From JAEXOD01 sp043805435 (GTDB lineage Bacteria; Bacteroidota; Ignavibacteria; Ignavibacteriales; Melioribacteraceae): a stretch of 64,000 nucleotides of DNA. Under the pieces are notes generated by a model that saw nothing but the letters and a program-made list of their open reading frames with translations, was not told where the DNA came from and ran no database searches. Each line of letters begins with the position of its first letter. Position 1 is the first letter of the stretch. Both the position numbers and the translations under genes were made by a program. Shown one piece after another: positions 63,899-64,000 of the stretch. The stretch spans positions 11,618 to 75,617 of the forward strand of contig JAZDHY010000055.1 in the NCBI GenBank assembly GCA_043805435.1, given 5' to 3'.

Positions 63899-64000
63899 AA
63901 TAAATATCTCTCATTTAATCGTTATTAAATATTTTATTAGCATAACAATTTTGCATATTTCTAACTAATTAAAATATATAATTATAATTTAATAATAAAG

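Overview
The window is AT-rich DNA from a member of the Bacteroidota/Chlorobiota (FCB) group, most like the Ignavibacteria. The main reasons are two secreted proteins ending in type IX secretion (T9SS) sorting domains with the NYPNPFN signature, a TPR lipoprotein resembling the T9SS/gliding factor PorW/SprE, an enlarged SecA, a PFL/ACT gene pair, a DUF2723 membrane protein, and OadB/OadG sodium-pump subunits. This placement rests on gene content only. No rRNA or tRNA gene was recognised.

Layout. 1-420: about three copies of a 93-94 bp tandem repeat, then a ladder of TGTGCA half-sites in front of a Fic gene. 420-3805: Fic AMPylator, AAA ATPase, DUF4276/TOPRIM-like protein and a small cupin, a possible stress or defence islet. 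3809-7148 (minus): porin, periplasmic phosphate-binding-like protein and histidine kinase, a likely ligand-sensing operon. 7646-20373 (minus): a surface/secretion locus with a small membrane-anchored beta protein, a periplasmic caspase-like protease, a beta-propeller/FISUMP protein, a 2539-residue adhesin-like protein with 22 Ig-like repeats and a T9SS tail, and a DUF4384 protein behind a 7-bp tandem repeat. 20374-21427: three copies of a hairpin-bounded intergenic repeat (a fourth lies at 7451).

21428-27784 (minus): ferredoxin, DUF309, TPM, LemA, PFL, ACT, two TPR/membrane paralogues, a secreted-looking YidD and DUF2442, closely packed. 27985-29967 (plus): RlmN, a SugE-type SMR exporter and a TrmH-family methyltransferase. 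29948-36444 (minus): AlbA_2 regulator, PorW-like lipoprotein, PII and SecA. Divergent from secA are glnE and a DUF2723 protein (36679-41383). PII and GlnE on either side of secA suggest linked nitrogen control.

41616-43323 is an intact IS1634-like insertion sequence with inverted ends and a 6-bp target duplication, sitting in intergenic repeat DNA. 43693-48114 (minus): a response regulator, a multi-PAS/GAF histidine kinase and a second regulator with a degenerate HD-GYP output. Then come a gene remnant, prfC, and a PAP2/DUF190/CrcB group. 52563-55681: a TonB-dependent receptor and an upstream small membrane protein. 55955-58003 (plus): a stand-alone 84-residue gene, a DUF3098 protein, an orphan EutN/CcmL-type shell-vertex protein and DprA. 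58016-63898 (minus): OadB/OadG with a small upstream protein, a DUF3160 T9SS cargo, and a NagX-like acyltransferase.

The most unusual material is the caspase/DUF4384/giant-repeat surface locus, the Fic operator ladder with the ATPase-TOPRIM pair, the porin-binding protein-kinase trio, the orphan microcompartment vertex protein and several structured intergenic repeat families.
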